This document shows, piece by piece, positions 52,001 to 60,187 of a stretch of DNA of 64,000 nt. The DNA comes from an uncultured Eubacterium sp. (lineage in GTDB: Bacteria > Bacillota > Clostridia > Lachnospirales > Lachnospiraceae), in contig CAJTXO010000019.1 in NCBI GenBank assembly GCA_910583555.1, forward strand, positions 1 through 64,000. The letters run 5' to 3'. Position 1 is the first letter of the stretch. Every line of letters starts with the position of its first letter. The notes under the pieces are model-generated. The model was given only the letters and a program-made list of their open reading frames with translations. It made no database searches and had not been told where the DNA came from. The position numbers and the translations under genes are program-made.

Positions 52001-53763
52001 GTATATTCCCTGCCTGCCTTTAAATCCTCGTCGGAAAAATGTCCGCCTGCCGCCCCTTTCGGATTCAGGACTTCCACTTTCACATCATTGTAGTCGATCA
52101 CCGGCTTGAAATTCAGTATCTGCTTATAACCATATCCCTCCTCGCGCACGCCCTGCTGGATCTCGCTGATCCACTGCAGGAAATACGCATCGTATGGGAT
52201 GGTATCCAGATAGTTCGTCACCTTTTCGATCTCTTTGTTTACCTCTTCCGTCCGGAAGCCCGCGCCGTTTTTCGACTTCATCCAGCTTATAAAATCCTGC
52301 GGATAATTTTTCGTCACCTTCTGTTCTACATTTCCCGGATCCAATGTGATCTTATACCCCGTGATCTTGCCGAACTTTCCAGATCTGCCGTTCACATACG
52401 TATCACCCACGCTGAATACGAGATTGGACTGGCTCTCATCCCTGTTCGCGTAAATATCCCGCGATCCCATGTCGCCGTTCCATACCTGCGCGCCGCATTC
52501 CACACTGACCTGTACCGGCTCAGCGGACACACTGGAATCTTTTGTACCCGTCCAGTAGCTGAGCGCGTTGGCCGCCTCCAGAGATACATTGAACTTCCTG
52601 TTCATCGCGCACAGGCCATAAAATTTTACATAAGATCTTGGCGTTTTTCCGCCGTTTTCCGCGATCTCAACGGCCGCTTTTACGATCTCCCCTTCTTCAC
52701 ATGCTTTCAGATCGTCCAGCATGACCTGAAAACGTCCGCTTCCGGCCACGTCCATCTCGATCTTCTTCTCTGTCTCATATGGCGCAAAGGCCAGTGTCTC
52801 ATTTTTTTCCTCATAATTTGTCCCGGCCTGCGCCGTGTCCCCGCACGTGCGCACCGTCATATCACAGATCGAGTACTCCGCCCCCGTCCTTTTCACCGTG
52901 AGCACCGCTTTCCCGTCCGCGGCCCGGTATTCCGGTTGGGAAAAGGAGATTTTGGAGTGCTCCGCCTTCTCGTCGTCCTCGATTGAAATGGCACATGTCG
53001 TCACCTGAAAGATCTCCGCCCCCTCCGCGTTCGCCAGCAGAAGCGAAAATCCTTCGGTTCCCTCGCTCTTTTCGTCCTCCAGTATACGGAACCTGACTGT
53101 TTTGGACTTTTCTCCCGCATCAAACGTGATCGTGCACTTACTGGAAGCGTCGATATTTTCCATCGTATCGCCCACTAATACATCGGACATCGATTCCACA
53201 AAGCTTTTTTCCTCTATCTCGCGAAGTTCTCTCGATGCTACGCCCGTCTGCGCTTCCTTTTTGGCGGCAAGGGCACTGACTTCGCTCGCGCTCTTCCCCT
53301 CGCTCCTGCCCGCGGTGCTTTGAGAGGCGGCGTCCGGCAGCTTATTACCATCGTCTGCGGAAACCTGTCCTTTCACATACTTTTCCAAAAGCGTCTTCCC
53401 GTCCCCGCTCTGCTCCACATCCTCCATCACTAATTCATAGTCCTCACCGTAAACGGCAGACATATCGAGCGTTCTCACCTCGACGGACGCCGCGCTGTCA
53501 AAGTCTCCCTCGCGGTATACGCGCACCTCGTACTCGCCCCGCTCTTTCACCGTAGCAGCCGCCGTGCCAAAATAGATACAATTTCCCTCCGGCAGGCTGT
53601 CGGCGGGCAGCCGCGACGCCTGAAAGCAGACTGGACTTTTTGCCCCTGCCGCAGCCCGCACATCCGGCGCCACGCCCTGGCCAAACGGCAGTACGAGACT
53701 CGCGCACAGCAGTATACTGACGGTCTTCTTTCCAAATCCTTTCCATTTTTCCTTTACGTTCAT
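46090..53763 (-). CDS. Giant secreted multidomain surface protein (2557 residues)
   Basis: A signal peptide (about 1-38, ends DVRAAAGAKSP) begins a very long extracellular protein. Two Calx-beta-like domains occupy about 58-260 (VKERGEYEVRVYREGDF, ILEDEKSEGTEGFSLLLANA) and about 270-370 (VTVRTCG-like repeats). A long beta-rich region follows. Residues about 1430-1840 look like a sialidase- or propeller-type repeat region (ARPKIIALDDENKKKMVVFL). A CARDB-like domain lies at about 1935-2130, and a Big_2-type domain at about 2160-2230. Next is a low-complexity, collagen-like GKPGA stretch (about 2231-2374) from 18-bp DNA repeats, then a very Lys-rich tail (about 2385-2557). GAGGAG precedes the ATG. 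No LPXTG and no clear enzyme site are present. Divergent from a LytTR two-component system. A surface adhesin or matrix role is inferred. Confidence 0.8.
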   Translation of the reverse strand: MNVKEKWKGFGKKTVSILLCASLVLPFGQGVAPDVRAAAGAKSPVCFQASRLPADSLPEGNCIYFGTAAATVKERGEYEVRVYREGDFDSAASVEVRTLDMSAVYGEDYELVMEDVEQSGDGKTLLEKYVKGQVSADDGNKLPDAASQSTAGRSEGKSASEVSALAAKKEAQTGVASRELREIEEKSFVESMSDVLVGDTMENIDASSKCTITFDAGEKSKTVRFRILEDEKSEGTEGFSLLLANAEGAEIFQVTTCAISIEDDEKAEHSKISFSQPEYRAADGKAVLTVKRTGAEYSICDMTVRTCGDTAQAGTNYEEKNETLAFAPYETEKKIEMDVAGSGRFQVMLDDLKACEEGEIVKAAVEIAENGGKTPRSYVKFYGLCAMNRKFNVSLEAANALSYWTGTKDSSVSAEPVQVSVECGAQVWNGDMGSRDIYANRDESQSNLVFSVGDTYVNGRSGKFGKITGYKITLDPGNVEQKVTKNYPQDFISWMKSKNGAGFRTEEVNKEIEKVTNYLDTIPYDAYFLQWISEIQQGVREEGYGYKQILNFKPVIDYNDVKVEVLNPKGAAGGHFSDEDLKAGREYTFHAGDSLDLSGEAAEEGYDCVGYQVSTDGKRFNTIMDGSDLFLESFQKYWIRPLVMKSDNKVEIRFADDDAASRFEIAGLIDQSLLEANDKGKNILNLQPGKGPVAEKMKPVPNKDYVLNIRAKDGMGEDDSYVYRPTVKFQTANTTYTTQYFPFTAAAEAEDNIIVIGVSKVLKSSLRQYTVKGTLVSAYPPIRSDGLAVKKLPVSSYTLSVGKGGQTKDNNGTPLIDTACTTPGKNGVYEMSGITGVSGDVIPMLMTDGASFGQIADVKLDDTYEAAAGGYMVNSGNTEIHYPHDMPKVTSISYRYERDENNAKANNLQNSVRIYDDALVITAKADPGRDSIKEAVFTVYTATGQTDEYRVRESEGNSNTFECRIPKMPENLHNGDRIKVRLVSSRSYRVDVGQNGHYDEDGNFILDDIRDDEGNPITGGSFPIEYPDRDTGLVFYVENEHAVAQSFEMKQSSAVNVPLIGNATGEADSGLLTFGKTWWDNEKTGYTLQVGVDGSLGNLPNLSASQKRQAYSNFHNNVTKAKKTKSDAAAETILLGMYEDSQASGEFGEGDLKAEKKAMDNALKAIRKDKNSKAKKTMAGMNKSAWNVEVAFVMAFDFVYNPVKDEYTFSCGSVAVGGTFTFNKTAYTMISTVPAFVNFALTLQGNCTVAYTTKNGREALTAGDFNSYGGNLAERLGDPESSFSLMFSGKAQAGVGLCGILSARGYVTLKLQFDIGLTEGSPSGALIGSTGGIGVDLLIFSIDVNLYSVTKGWGSLEGRTIYNFFGGLLSADSKKSKQRAASADVQSDPVLKEYGDGETVTRHDYSSGTSEMETFGSSGAKRRAAMEIVQFQTLLDNATEHARPKIIALDDENKKKMVVFLGSRGGADTANDQALYYAVHDGTAWSMPKIVANDGTVDAAPEVLRKDGKVIVAWADANRAFTDTDTSVQKLNAMGISLAVYDIAAKTMGEEVTLVDDNYFNLAPQINMDGTNIYVSYMKRDLATVEKETDLLDVEKVYSAMAYKTYDYQTETMQDEETFVTICHDTLSDPLVFDHHSATAEVNGDTYMISTYTIDEDRDLYSDADRELFISIYNITKNKQYYPIQITRDSVSQSSPKLTELGGTLYLTWLREGYVINITNVSEILEALFDTSKQETVSPENGTTEQVTVNKEVFINGHIESQNKLNQDWYKKSAVELGMDEKHYEDSIYEELANEKFRVDHANIARSEERMTSVSSYTLTSNGDDLYLFYTDFGAEESSTGVELFGVRYKRGIENADASGSGDWGFGKAVQITDRNKVIDELDLYMAADSSVSAVSNHFDQWIDENGAIRYGTNKLVNIEFNPFSSLGVEEDGITLPSRLAAGEQDDITFEVVNNGLLPAEGFDYTVSQITNGVETVINTEQNHMDVALDAGEGTEVTVPWVIPENLADTSIKVTVTESGVSAGSGKQAQCIREVPYKSSLQFNETDIVWKDDAPYVETVITNAGNAASKPGKGTLGALDENGDPVREYGEIEIPALASGEEQRLEIPFTPGVDDFNERGIIDLELNVREEEKEKITAQTHVKLSSSVPVCAQIGDGGDIELTGGSTAALQAKAAPWNDVAGEVCYYSTNPDVAPVDENGVVTGKSDGTATVYAYYLNSGLAASVNVNVSGSSGPQPSKTPTSSALPTAPASAAPEGSAFPAVSGKPGATEGPGATGKPGASGKPGASSKPGASGEPGSTDKPTTTGKPTSSGKPVSSASPSVPSSAAPTGKPSSSAPPAPWVTPPNPALPTGMPQPPSQQDPGLSQVPGDRNTGTTADASGTKAIVPGKKSVVIAPGKSVKVAYRAEVDAPFAGKPAEVTASVSGNKKISAKLTGSGVLITANKKAVRGSSASLVLQSKNAGGSVVKAVVKVKVQNKVKKLSLKKKTIVLKKGGKKKIVLAVKAQNNKKAVTDAVKVSSKLVRLVKSSAKKKKVMLTLKGKKKGEKQVVIRVGRRR
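46871..46976. repeat. 18-bp tandem repeats coding the collagen-like stretch
   Basis: About 5.9 copies of an 18-bp unit starting CCCGGC on the plus strand (46871, 46889, 46907, 46925, 46943, 46961), with third-base variation. It encodes Gly-Lys-Pro-Gly-Ala-type hexamers in the giant protein. Copy number could vary between strains. Confidence 0.8.
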
Positions 53764-53872
53764 CCTATCTCAACTCCTCGCATCATAATCTTTATTTGTG
53801 GTTTCTGCACATCTCAAGTAGTCCTGATGGACTTATTTTATCATAATTCCATCCGCCCCCGACCGGCATTTC

Positions 53873-53903
53873 ACAAAGGAAAACCCGCATTATACAAAGG
53901 AAA
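53873..53903. promoter_or_regulatory. Direct repeat with 21-bp phasing, candidate LytTR-regulator site
   Basis: ACAAAGGAAA at 53873-53882 recurs exactly at 53894-53903, an offset of 21 bp (two helical turns). LytTR-family regulators typically bind such pairs of 9-10-bp direct repeats. The pair lies 25 bases upstream of the -35 box of the LytTR regulator's promoter and in the region shared with the divergent giant gene. Confidence 0.6.
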
Positions 53904-53927
53904 TTTCTACATATCCCGACAATGGCA

Positions 53928-53955
53928 TTGACAATATGGCAAAACATGTTAAAAT
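53928..53955 (+). promoter_or_regulatory. Promoter of the LytTR two-component operon
   Basis: TTGACA (53928-53933), a 16-base spacer and TAAAAT (53950-53955), with an extended -10 TG at 53947-53948. The leader to the start codon is about 80 nt. Confidence 0.7.
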
Positions 53956-54040
53956 ATTTTGAAGGATGGCAGGCGTTGTGAATGTGAACCAACGAAGTGA
54001 TCCGCGATACGACAATGATAAACAAAAAGGAATGGTTGAT

Positions 54041-54775
54041 ATGCTGCTTCATATTGCCGTCTGCGATGACGACGAGAACGATCTGAACTCCCTCTTATCA
54101 CATCTTTCTGCTGTCTGCGCTGACCTTGAACTACTCACACAGATCGATAGCTTTACGTCCGGGGAGCACTTTCTTTCCGCATGTATTGCCAAAAATTATG
54201 ATATTGTTTTTATGGATATCTACCTGAACGATATAAACGGAATTGATGCCGTGCGGGATGTCCAGATAAACTGGCCGCAGACGAGCCATTACGTATTTAC
54301 GACCATCAGCAGCGAGCACGCCATAGAAGCCTTTAACCTGAACGCCGCGCACTACCTCGTAAAACCGCTGAAACGCGAAAAAATAAGGGAAGCCGTAGAG
54401 CGCTGTATTTCTTTTTATCCCGCCAAAAATAAAAGAAGCCTGGAAATAAAAACAGGCAGAAAACAGATTTCGATCCCGATGGAGGATATTACCTATATCG
54501 AGGTGACAAATACGCGCTGCGCCGTGCACACACAAGATCGCAGCTTTCAGACCTACACCTCGCTAAACGCCCTGTTTACTTTGCTTGATGAGGACTTATT
54601 TCTGCGCGTGCAGAAAAGTTTTGTCGTCAATATGGCGTTTATCGATTCTTTCTTTTATGACCATATTGTATTAAAGGATGGCACTGAGATTTCCATATCC
54701 AGAAACAAGCGGACGGAACTGAAAAAACAATATCAGGACTTTTTATTTAGGTTTGTAAGGGGGCACGGATCATGA
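54041..54775 (+). CDS. LytTR-family response regulator
   Basis: A 244-residue regulator of the AgrA/LytR type. The receiver domain (about 1-125) has the acidic CDDDEND, the phospho-acceptor Asp in IVFMDIYLND (about residue 59), a Thr/Ser in FTTISSE, and LVKPLKRE. The LytTR DNA-binding domain (about 140-240) includes EDITYIEVTNTRCAVHT, FLRVQKSFVVNMAFI and ISISRNKRTELKKQYQDF. Of the possible starts, the ATG at 54041 has AAGGA nine bases upstream; the frame is open from 53966. Its stop overlaps the kinase start by four bases. A phased direct repeat lies upstream of its promoter. Confidence 0.92.
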   Translation: MLLHIAVCDDDENDLNSLLSHLSAVCADLELLTQIDSFTSGEHFLSACIAKNYDIVFMDIYLNDINGIDAVRDVQINWPQTSHYVFTTISSEHAIEAFNLNAAHYLVKPLKREKIREAVERCISFYPAKNKRSLEIKTGRKQISIPMEDITYIEVTNTRCAVHTQDRSFQTYTSLNALFTLLDEDLFLRVQKSFVVNMAFIDSFFYDHIVLKDGTEISISRNKRTELKKQYQDFLFRFVRGHGS

Positions 54776-56145
54776 TCATTTTTTTGCAGCTATTCGCGGG
54801 AGCGGTCGTCGACCTCGCCCCTTTTGCCCTGTTGTGCGCGTTTCCCTTTACCGGGTATTTCCGTCTGCCGCGCCGGAAAAGCATTCTCATCACCATTTCC
54901 CTTATCGTCGGATCCGCCCTCGCTTACGCCGCGGCGGGAACGTACCTGGCCTTTATCCTTCCCTTTGATAACCGGCTCTATCAGGCGATCAGCGCCGTCT
55001 TTATCTGCTGTACGATCGTCTGCTTTTTCTGGTATCTGTACGCCGTCCGGGCGATCTGGCAGAAGAAAGCGTTTATCTTTCTATTTGCCATGACAAGCGC
55101 GCTATTTATCAATTCCATCTGCAACTGCATCCTGAATTTCCTGCCGGGGCCGGGAAGCTGGATTCCCGATACCCCGATCACGATCGCGGCCGCGCTCATC
55201 TCCAATGCGGCGGTCGTCCCGTTTTTATGTTTATTCCTCAAATATTTTTATCTGCCTGTCGAAGACGGGATGAGCGCCAAAGAGATCGGATACCTCTCCA
55301 TTCCCCTGCTGCTTCTGTTCACCACGTTTTTCGTCGTATTTTCCTATGTAGACTTTATCTATATCATCTCAAATATAACTGCGCTTTCCTTATATTTCGG
55401 CCTTCTTCTCACCGTATTTCTCCTGTACGGCGTGATCTTTAAAATGTATTCCCTCGCCCATGAAAGATATCTGGCCGATGAAAAATACGCGCGGTCGCAG
55501 TACCAGGAAGAAATCCGCGGCGAACAATACAAGCGGATTTACGAAAATATAGAGAACAGCCGTAAAATGCGGCACGACCTGCGGCATCATATGGTGATCC
55601 TCCAGGGTTACCTCGAGTCCGGCGATCACGAAAAAGCGAGAGACTATCTGAAAAGTATGGAGGATCATAAGATCGTAAAATACTGCAGCAATCCGGTCGT
55701 CAATATGCTGATCAGTCATTATAGCGATCTCGCGAAAGCGCAGGATATCGCGTTTTCGATCCACGTCCATATCCCGGACAAACTTGCGCTGCCGGATACC
55801 GACCTCTCCGTACTGGTGGGCAATCTTCTGGATAACGCCGTCAGCGCGGCCGCCACCGCGGCGGAGGCAGACCGGGTGATCCGCCTGAACATGAACTGTT
55901 CCGGGAAAATGTTTGGCGTTACCGTTGATAATGGCTTTGACGGGGAAGTGAAGCAAAATGGCAGGGAGTATTTCTCCACAAAATCCGGCGGCCAGGGGCT
56001 TGGCCTGAAAATACTGGCGGATATCGCGGAGAAATACGATGGCGGAGTGGAATTTACCCATGAAGCCGCGATGTTTCATTCGTCGGTCATGCTGCGGCTG
56101 CCTCCCGCTCCCGCCCGCCCTCCATTACATACCGATCCGCAGTGA
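54772..56145 (+). CDS. GHKL-type sensor histidine kinase (AgrC/NatK-like)
   Basis: A 457-residue membrane kinase. Six or seven N-terminal helices (about 1-220) are followed by a cytoplasmic coiled-coil segment (about 225-260), the phospho-acceptor region around KMRHDLRHHMVILQGYL (His near residue 267) and a GHKL ATPase domain: GNLLDNAVSAA (N box), VTVDNGFDG (G1), GGQGLGLKILADIAEKY (G2). This is the AgrC-like class which often senses secreted peptides. No pre-peptide or AgrB-like gene was seen nearby. The start ATG overlaps the regulator stop (ATGA). It ends convergent to the next gene with 21 bases of overlap. Confidence 0.9.
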   Translation: MIIFLQLFAGAVVDLAPFALLCAFPFTGYFRLPRRKSILITISLIVGSALAYAAAGTYLAFILPFDNRLYQAISAVFICCTIVCFFWYLYAVRAIWQKKAFIFLFAMTSALFINSICNCILNFLPGPGSWIPDTPITIAAALISNAAVVPFLCLFLKYFYLPVEDGMSAKEIGYLSIPLLLLFTTFFVVFSYVDFIYIISNITALSLYFGLLLTVFLLYGVIFKMYSLAHERYLADEKYARSQYQEEIRGEQYKRIYENIENSRKMRHDLRHHMVILQGYLESGDHEKARDYLKSMEDHKIVKYCSNPVVNMLISHYSDLAKAQDIAFSIHVHIPDKLALPDTDLSVLVGNLLDNAVSAAATAAEADRVIRLNMNCSGKMFGVTVDNGFDGEVKQNGREYFSTKSGGQGLGLKILADIAEKYDGGVEFTHEAAMFHSSVMLRLPPAPARPPLHTDPQ

Positions 56146-56625
56146 GGCAAACAGGCAGAAGGAACAGAAAAAGATGAGAACAAAACATCCGGAGAGATCC
56201 CGAAAAAAGTGGTTTCTCCATTTGCCGCGCACGGAAGCCAGCGGCGAGACACCAGTCATCTGGTACACCAGATACATCAAAAACGTCATGATCACCATAT
56301 AGACCGCGTTGCGCAGTAGCGCTTCCGCCACGAAGATCAGCACCAGATGTGTCATCAGATACGCCGCGTCCCCTTCATATAGGTGTTTTTGCGCCAATCC
56401 GATCAGATATGCCGTAAACGGCCCCGTCATCGCTGACAGAAAGGTAACGGTGATCTGTGGATTTTCCGACAGGAGGGCCGAAATATCACCGCCTCCCGGA
56501 AACATGCGCAAATATCCCACCGCCACAAGCGGCGCCAGTGTCAGAAGGGTTTTAGCGATCGCAAACCATCTGTCTTTTGCGTGAAGATCTGCCGCGATCC
56601 TGATCTGTTCCTTTTTCTTTGCCAT
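56125..56625 (-). CDS. Small multi-pass membrane protein, unknown function
   Basis: A 166-residue protein with a charged N-terminus (AKKKEQIRIAADLHAKDRW), then about four membrane helices (about 22-42, 60-80, 90-115, 140-160). A loop between helices holds SVRGKWRNHFFRDLSGC. The ATG has GGAGGC upstream. Its 3' end overlaps that of the GHKL kinase on the opposite strand. It lies downstream of the GH4 gene on the same strand, but no link to that pathway is evident. No family recognised. Confidence 0.65.
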   Translation of the reverse strand: MAKKKEQIRIAADLHAKDRWFAIAKTLLTLAPLVAVGYLRMFPGGGDISALLSENPQITVTFLSAMTGPFTAYLIGLAQKHLYEGDAAYLMTHLVLIFVAEALLRNAVYMVIMTFLMYLVYQMTGVSPLASVRGKWRNHFFRDLSGCFVLIFFCSFCLFASLRIGM

Positions 56626-56648
56626 AGCCCTGCCTCCGATCCAATCTC

Positions 56649-57983
56649 TTATTTCAGTTCCGGCCAGTAGTCCTTATTTGCCTCGATCATGTCGTCGAGG
56701 ATCAGCTTGGCCACCCGCGCGCTCGGCACGATCTTAGATAATGTGAGCGCCTGCCACATTTTCTGATAGCTCCCTTCGATCCACGCCTCCACGACGAGTT
56801 TCTCCACACTGACCTGCTGCTCTAAGAGACCTTTCTGGAACTGCGGTATTGACCCCTGACAGATGCGTTCATATCCGTTGGAACCGACGATACATGGAAT
56901 CTCCACCATCGCCGTGCGGTCAAAATTCTCCACTGCTCCCTCGTTCGGGACGATGAGCAGAAACCGCTCCCTTGTGTTTTCCGCGATGGCACAGGCCAGA
57001 TCGACGATATAGGTGGCGTGCGCATCGGCCTCAAATCCGCAGTCTTTGGCGCTGCCCTTTTCAATGATCTCTCGGCACGCTCCGAATACCGTCTTTTCAC
57101 GGCCCTCCATTACCTCGTTGGCACGGGTGTGTTCCGGGTTGGAGTGTTCCACGACATAGTCCGGATACAGATAATATTTGAGATACGTGTTGGGGATCGT
57201 ATCGGGATCGAGGGCGTAAACGTCCTTGGCCTTGGCGAATGTCTCCTTCCAGCTGTCATCAATATGCTGGTTTGTCTCCGCGATGCCATCGGCAAACCCG
57301 TTTTTCGCCACATGCTTTTTGATCTCCGGCATCAGGTCATTTCCCTCACTGTCATAGATCTTGTACCACCACCCGAAATGATTGAGTCCGTAATAGCCGA
57401 CCTGCATTTCTTTTCTGGATTTCAGCCCAACCATATTGGCCATCTTTTCCTCCAGATCGATCGGCATATCGCAGATATTGAGTATCCTCGATTCCGGACG
57501 AAGGCGTCTGGTCGCCTCCGCGACGATTGCCGCCGGATTGGAATAATTCAGCATCCATGCCTCCGGTGAATATTTTTCCATATAGTCCAGAATTTCCAAA
57601 ACGCCGCCGATAGAACGCATTCCATAGGCAATTCCGCCCGGCCCGCATGTCTCCTGTCCGACCACGCCGTACTTGAGGGGGATCTTTTCATCCAGCTCAC
57701 GCATGGCGTATTTGCCGACACGGATATGGGCCAGAACAAAATCAATCCCGGTAAACGCTGTTTTCGGATCGGTCGTGTAGCCAAATTCGATGTCCGGCGC
57801 GTTTTCCTTCAGATAGATTTCACAGGCTTTTGCCACAATCTCCTGACGCTCCGCGTCATTGTCGTAAAACATGATCTTGTGTATCGGAAAACGCTCCCGC
57901 TCCTCCAGAAGCATGAGGGCAATTCCCGGCGTAAATGTGCTGCCGCCTCCGGCGACAGTGATCGCATATGATGGTTTTGACAT
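56649..57983 (-). CDS. GH4 6-phospho-alpha-glucosidase
   Basis: A 444-residue NAD+- and Mn2+-dependent glycosidase of family GH4. The N-terminal Rossmann nucleotide site reads ITVAGGGSTFTPGI. GQETCGPGGIAYGMRS and CDMP (CDMPIDLE, about residue 172, metal-binding Cys) match phospho-alpha-glucosidases, whereas phospho-beta-glucosidases carry CN(V/I)P. The metal-binding His lies in YGLNHFGWWYKI (about 200). It hydrolyses 6-phospho-alpha-glucosides such as maltose-6-phosphate after uptake. AGGAGG precedes the ATG. It follows directly after the PTS IICBA gene in an operon. Confidence 0.92.
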   Translation of the reverse strand: MSKPSYAITVAGGGSTFTPGIALMLLEERERFPIHKIMFYDNDAERQEIVAKACEIYLKENAPDIEFGYTTDPKTAFTGIDFVLAHIRVGKYAMRELDEKIPLKYGVVGQETCGPGGIAYGMRSIGGVLEILDYMEKYSPEAWMLNYSNPAAIVAEATRRLRPESRILNICDMPIDLEEKMANMVGLKSRKEMQVGYYGLNHFGWWYKIYDSEGNDLMPEIKKHVAKNGFADGIAETNQHIDDSWKETFAKAKDVYALDPDTIPNTYLKYYLYPDYVVEHSNPEHTRANEVMEGREKTVFGACREIIEKGSAKDCGFEADAHATYIVDLACAIAENTRERFLLIVPNEGAVENFDRTAMVEIPCIVGSNGYERICQGSIPQFQKGLLEQQVSVEKLVVEAWIEGSYQKMWQALTLSKIVPSARVAKLILDDMIEANKDYWPELK

Positions 57984-58011
57984 AAATAAATACCTCCTGA
58001 TCTTTCTGTTC

Positions 58012-60144
58012 TTATTTTAGATACGTGATAACGGTAGTTTTCCCTGCTTTGGCCGATTTATCCGGCATCAGTTCTATTTCCCCGCACTCATCAGCATTTG
58101 TCATCAGGATCGGCGTGTGCATTTTGATGTCTTTTTCTTTCATCAGGTTCATATCCACCTCGCAGAGCAGCTGCCCCGTCCTGACTTTGTCACCTACTTT
58201 CACTTTCGCGGTAAAGCCTTCTCCCCCCAGTTCCACCGTATTGATGCCGATGTGGACGAGAAGTTCCAGTCCATCTTCTGTCGCGATCCCATAGGCGTGC
58301 AGTGTGTCCGCGACCGTGAAGATCTCTCCATCTACCGGGGCGTATACCATGCCGTCTGTGACGATGACAGCCACGCCCTGTCCAAGCGCGCCTCCGGCAA
58401 ATACCTCATCCGGCACATCGCTCACCGGGATCACCTCTCCGTCTGCCGCCGCTTTGATTTCATGCCACCGCATCGCGGAATGATCGGCTTCCCCGCTGTT
58501 TTTCGCATTTCCCGCCGCATCCGGCGCTTGCTGATTTTGCGCGTCTTCGTCTCCTTTATCGAGCGCGTAAGCGGACGGATTTGCCATGATATTTTCAAAT
58601 TTCTCCCGGACACTGGGCACGCTCATACCGACGATGACCTGCATCGCCTTTCCATTTTTGGAAATACCATGAGAGCCCACGCCCTTAAAGTAAGCGTCGT
58701 CTTTTACGATCGCCTCATCTTTTACATTGATCCGCAGTCGGGTTGCGCAGTTGGTCACATCGACGATATTGTCTGCGCCTCCCAGGCCTTCCATGATCAT
58801 GGCAGCCAGCATGGTCTTTTTGTCCATTTCCACATTTCCCGCCTGTCTGGCCCGGAATTCAGCCTTCGAATAAAACTTCGTTTCGTCGCTCTCTTCCCGT
58901 CCCGGCGTCTTAAAGTCAAACTTGACGATCAGGAAGCGGAATACGACAAAATAAATCGCCGTGTATACCAATCCGATGACTAGCAGAAGCAGGTACTCTT
59001 TCCAGTGCGTGCTCATAAGCGGAATAAAATTCAGCGAACTCATCTCGATCAAACCGCCGGAAAACACCCCGACGATGCCGAACAGGTTCATCGTTGTGGA
59101 CAGACACGCCGCCAGAAACGCGTGGACGACAAATAGTACCGGCGCGATAAACAGGAACGTAAACTCGATCGGCTCCGTCACGCCGCAGACGATCGCCGTA
59201 AGCGTGATCGGAATGAGCAGCCCTTTGAGCTGCGTCTTCTTCTCCGGCTTTGCCGTAGCGTAAAACGCCAGCGCGATACCCGGACAGCCGAACAGCTTGG
59301 AAAATCCCGTTGCTGTAAAGGATGCCTGGGGACAGAGGGATTTCAGCGAAGCCGTCGAGGAAGCCAGCGCCGGCAGCTGCGTTGCCCAGTAAGAGTAAAT
59401 ACCGCCGGGACAGACCAGATTGTCATAATAAAACGGACTGTACATAAGGTGATGCAGGCCGAACGGAATGAGCAGGCGCTCGAGAAATATGAAAACCCAT
59501 ACGCCAAATGCCCCGCTGGTCATGACAAAATTCTGGAAGATCTGCATACCATGCTGGATATTGGGCCAGATGATCACAGACAAAAGCGCTACCGGAAGCA
59601 TGACAAAAAATCCGATCATAAAGATGAACGTGGATCCGTTAAACGAACCGAGCCACTCCGGCAGTTCCGTATCAAAGAGTTTATTGTGAAGATAGATCAC
59701 GATCCCGGAGACCAGCAGCGCGCCGAACATTCCCATATCCAGCGTTTTGATATTGGCGATCATCGTCAGACCGCTGGAACCGCCGATCTCCGCTGAAAAG
59801 TCAACGCCGAACACGCCTCCCCACTGTGAGAGTATCGTATTTACAAAATAGTGAAAGGTCAGGTATAAGACCAACGCCTCCATGCAGCACCGCGCCGCCT
59901 GTTTGCTGGCCAGGCCGATGGGCAGGCCGACGACGAACAGCAGTGGCAGCTGGTTAAACACGCACCACGCCCCCTGCAGGATCACATTCCACACCAGATA
60001 CCACATGCTGGTGGGCGCCGCCAGCGACCCGAGGACGGCCTCGGTCGTACAAAGCGTTCCTATACCAACCATAACACCTGCAAAGGAGAACAGCAGCACC
60101 GGGGTAAACATGGCGCCGCCGAACTTTTGAATTTTCTGCATCAT
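58012..60144 (-). CDS. PTS glucoside/maltose-type IICBA permease
   Basis: A 710-residue fused PTS protein. IIC covers about 1-410 with about ten membrane helices (GLPIGLASKQAARC, LLIPFGLHHLMYSPFYYDN, VTEPIEFTFLFIAPVLFV). IIB (about 430-530) has the phospho-Cys in DVTNCATRLRI (about residue 465). IIA (about 550-710) has the phospho-His in LLVHIGINTVEL (about 630) and ends with the GYxG-like VITYLK. It imports and phosphorylates an alpha-glucoside, whose 6-phosphate the GH4 enzyme then splits. The GLxxA regions and partner enzyme point to maltose-like sugars. The start lies after a 200-nt leader that holds a 20-bp inverted repeat. Confidence 0.92.
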   Translation of the reverse strand: MMQKIQKFGGAMFTPVLLFSFAGVMVGIGTLCTTEAVLGSLAAPTSMWYLVWNVILQGAWCVFNQLPLLFVVGLPIGLASKQAARCCMEALVLYLTFHYFVNTILSQWGGVFGVDFSAEIGGSSGLTMIANIKTLDMGMFGALLVSGIVIYLHNKLFDTELPEWLGSFNGSTFIFMIGFFVMLPVALLSVIIWPNIQHGMQIFQNFVMTSGAFGVWVFIFLERLLIPFGLHHLMYSPFYYDNLVCPGGIYSYWATQLPALASSTASLKSLCPQASFTATGFSKLFGCPGIALAFYATAKPEKKTQLKGLLIPITLTAIVCGVTEPIEFTFLFIAPVLFVVHAFLAACLSTTMNLFGIVGVFSGGLIEMSSLNFIPLMSTHWKEYLLLLVIGLVYTAIYFVVFRFLIVKFDFKTPGREESDETKFYSKAEFRARQAGNVEMDKKTMLAAMIMEGLGGADNIVDVTNCATRLRINVKDEAIVKDDAYFKGVGSHGISKNGKAMQVIVGMSVPSVREKFENIMANPSAYALDKGDEDAQNQQAPDAAGNAKNSGEADHSAMRWHEIKAAADGEVIPVSDVPDEVFAGGALGQGVAVIVTDGMVYAPVDGEIFTVADTLHAYGIATEDGLELLVHIGINTVELGGEGFTAKVKVGDKVRTGQLLCEVDMNLMKEKDIKMHTPILMTNADECGEIELMPDKSAKAGKTTVITYLK

Positions 60145-60187
60145 AGATGTAACACATCCCTTCTATCGTTATTTGCCAGTGTCGTGT

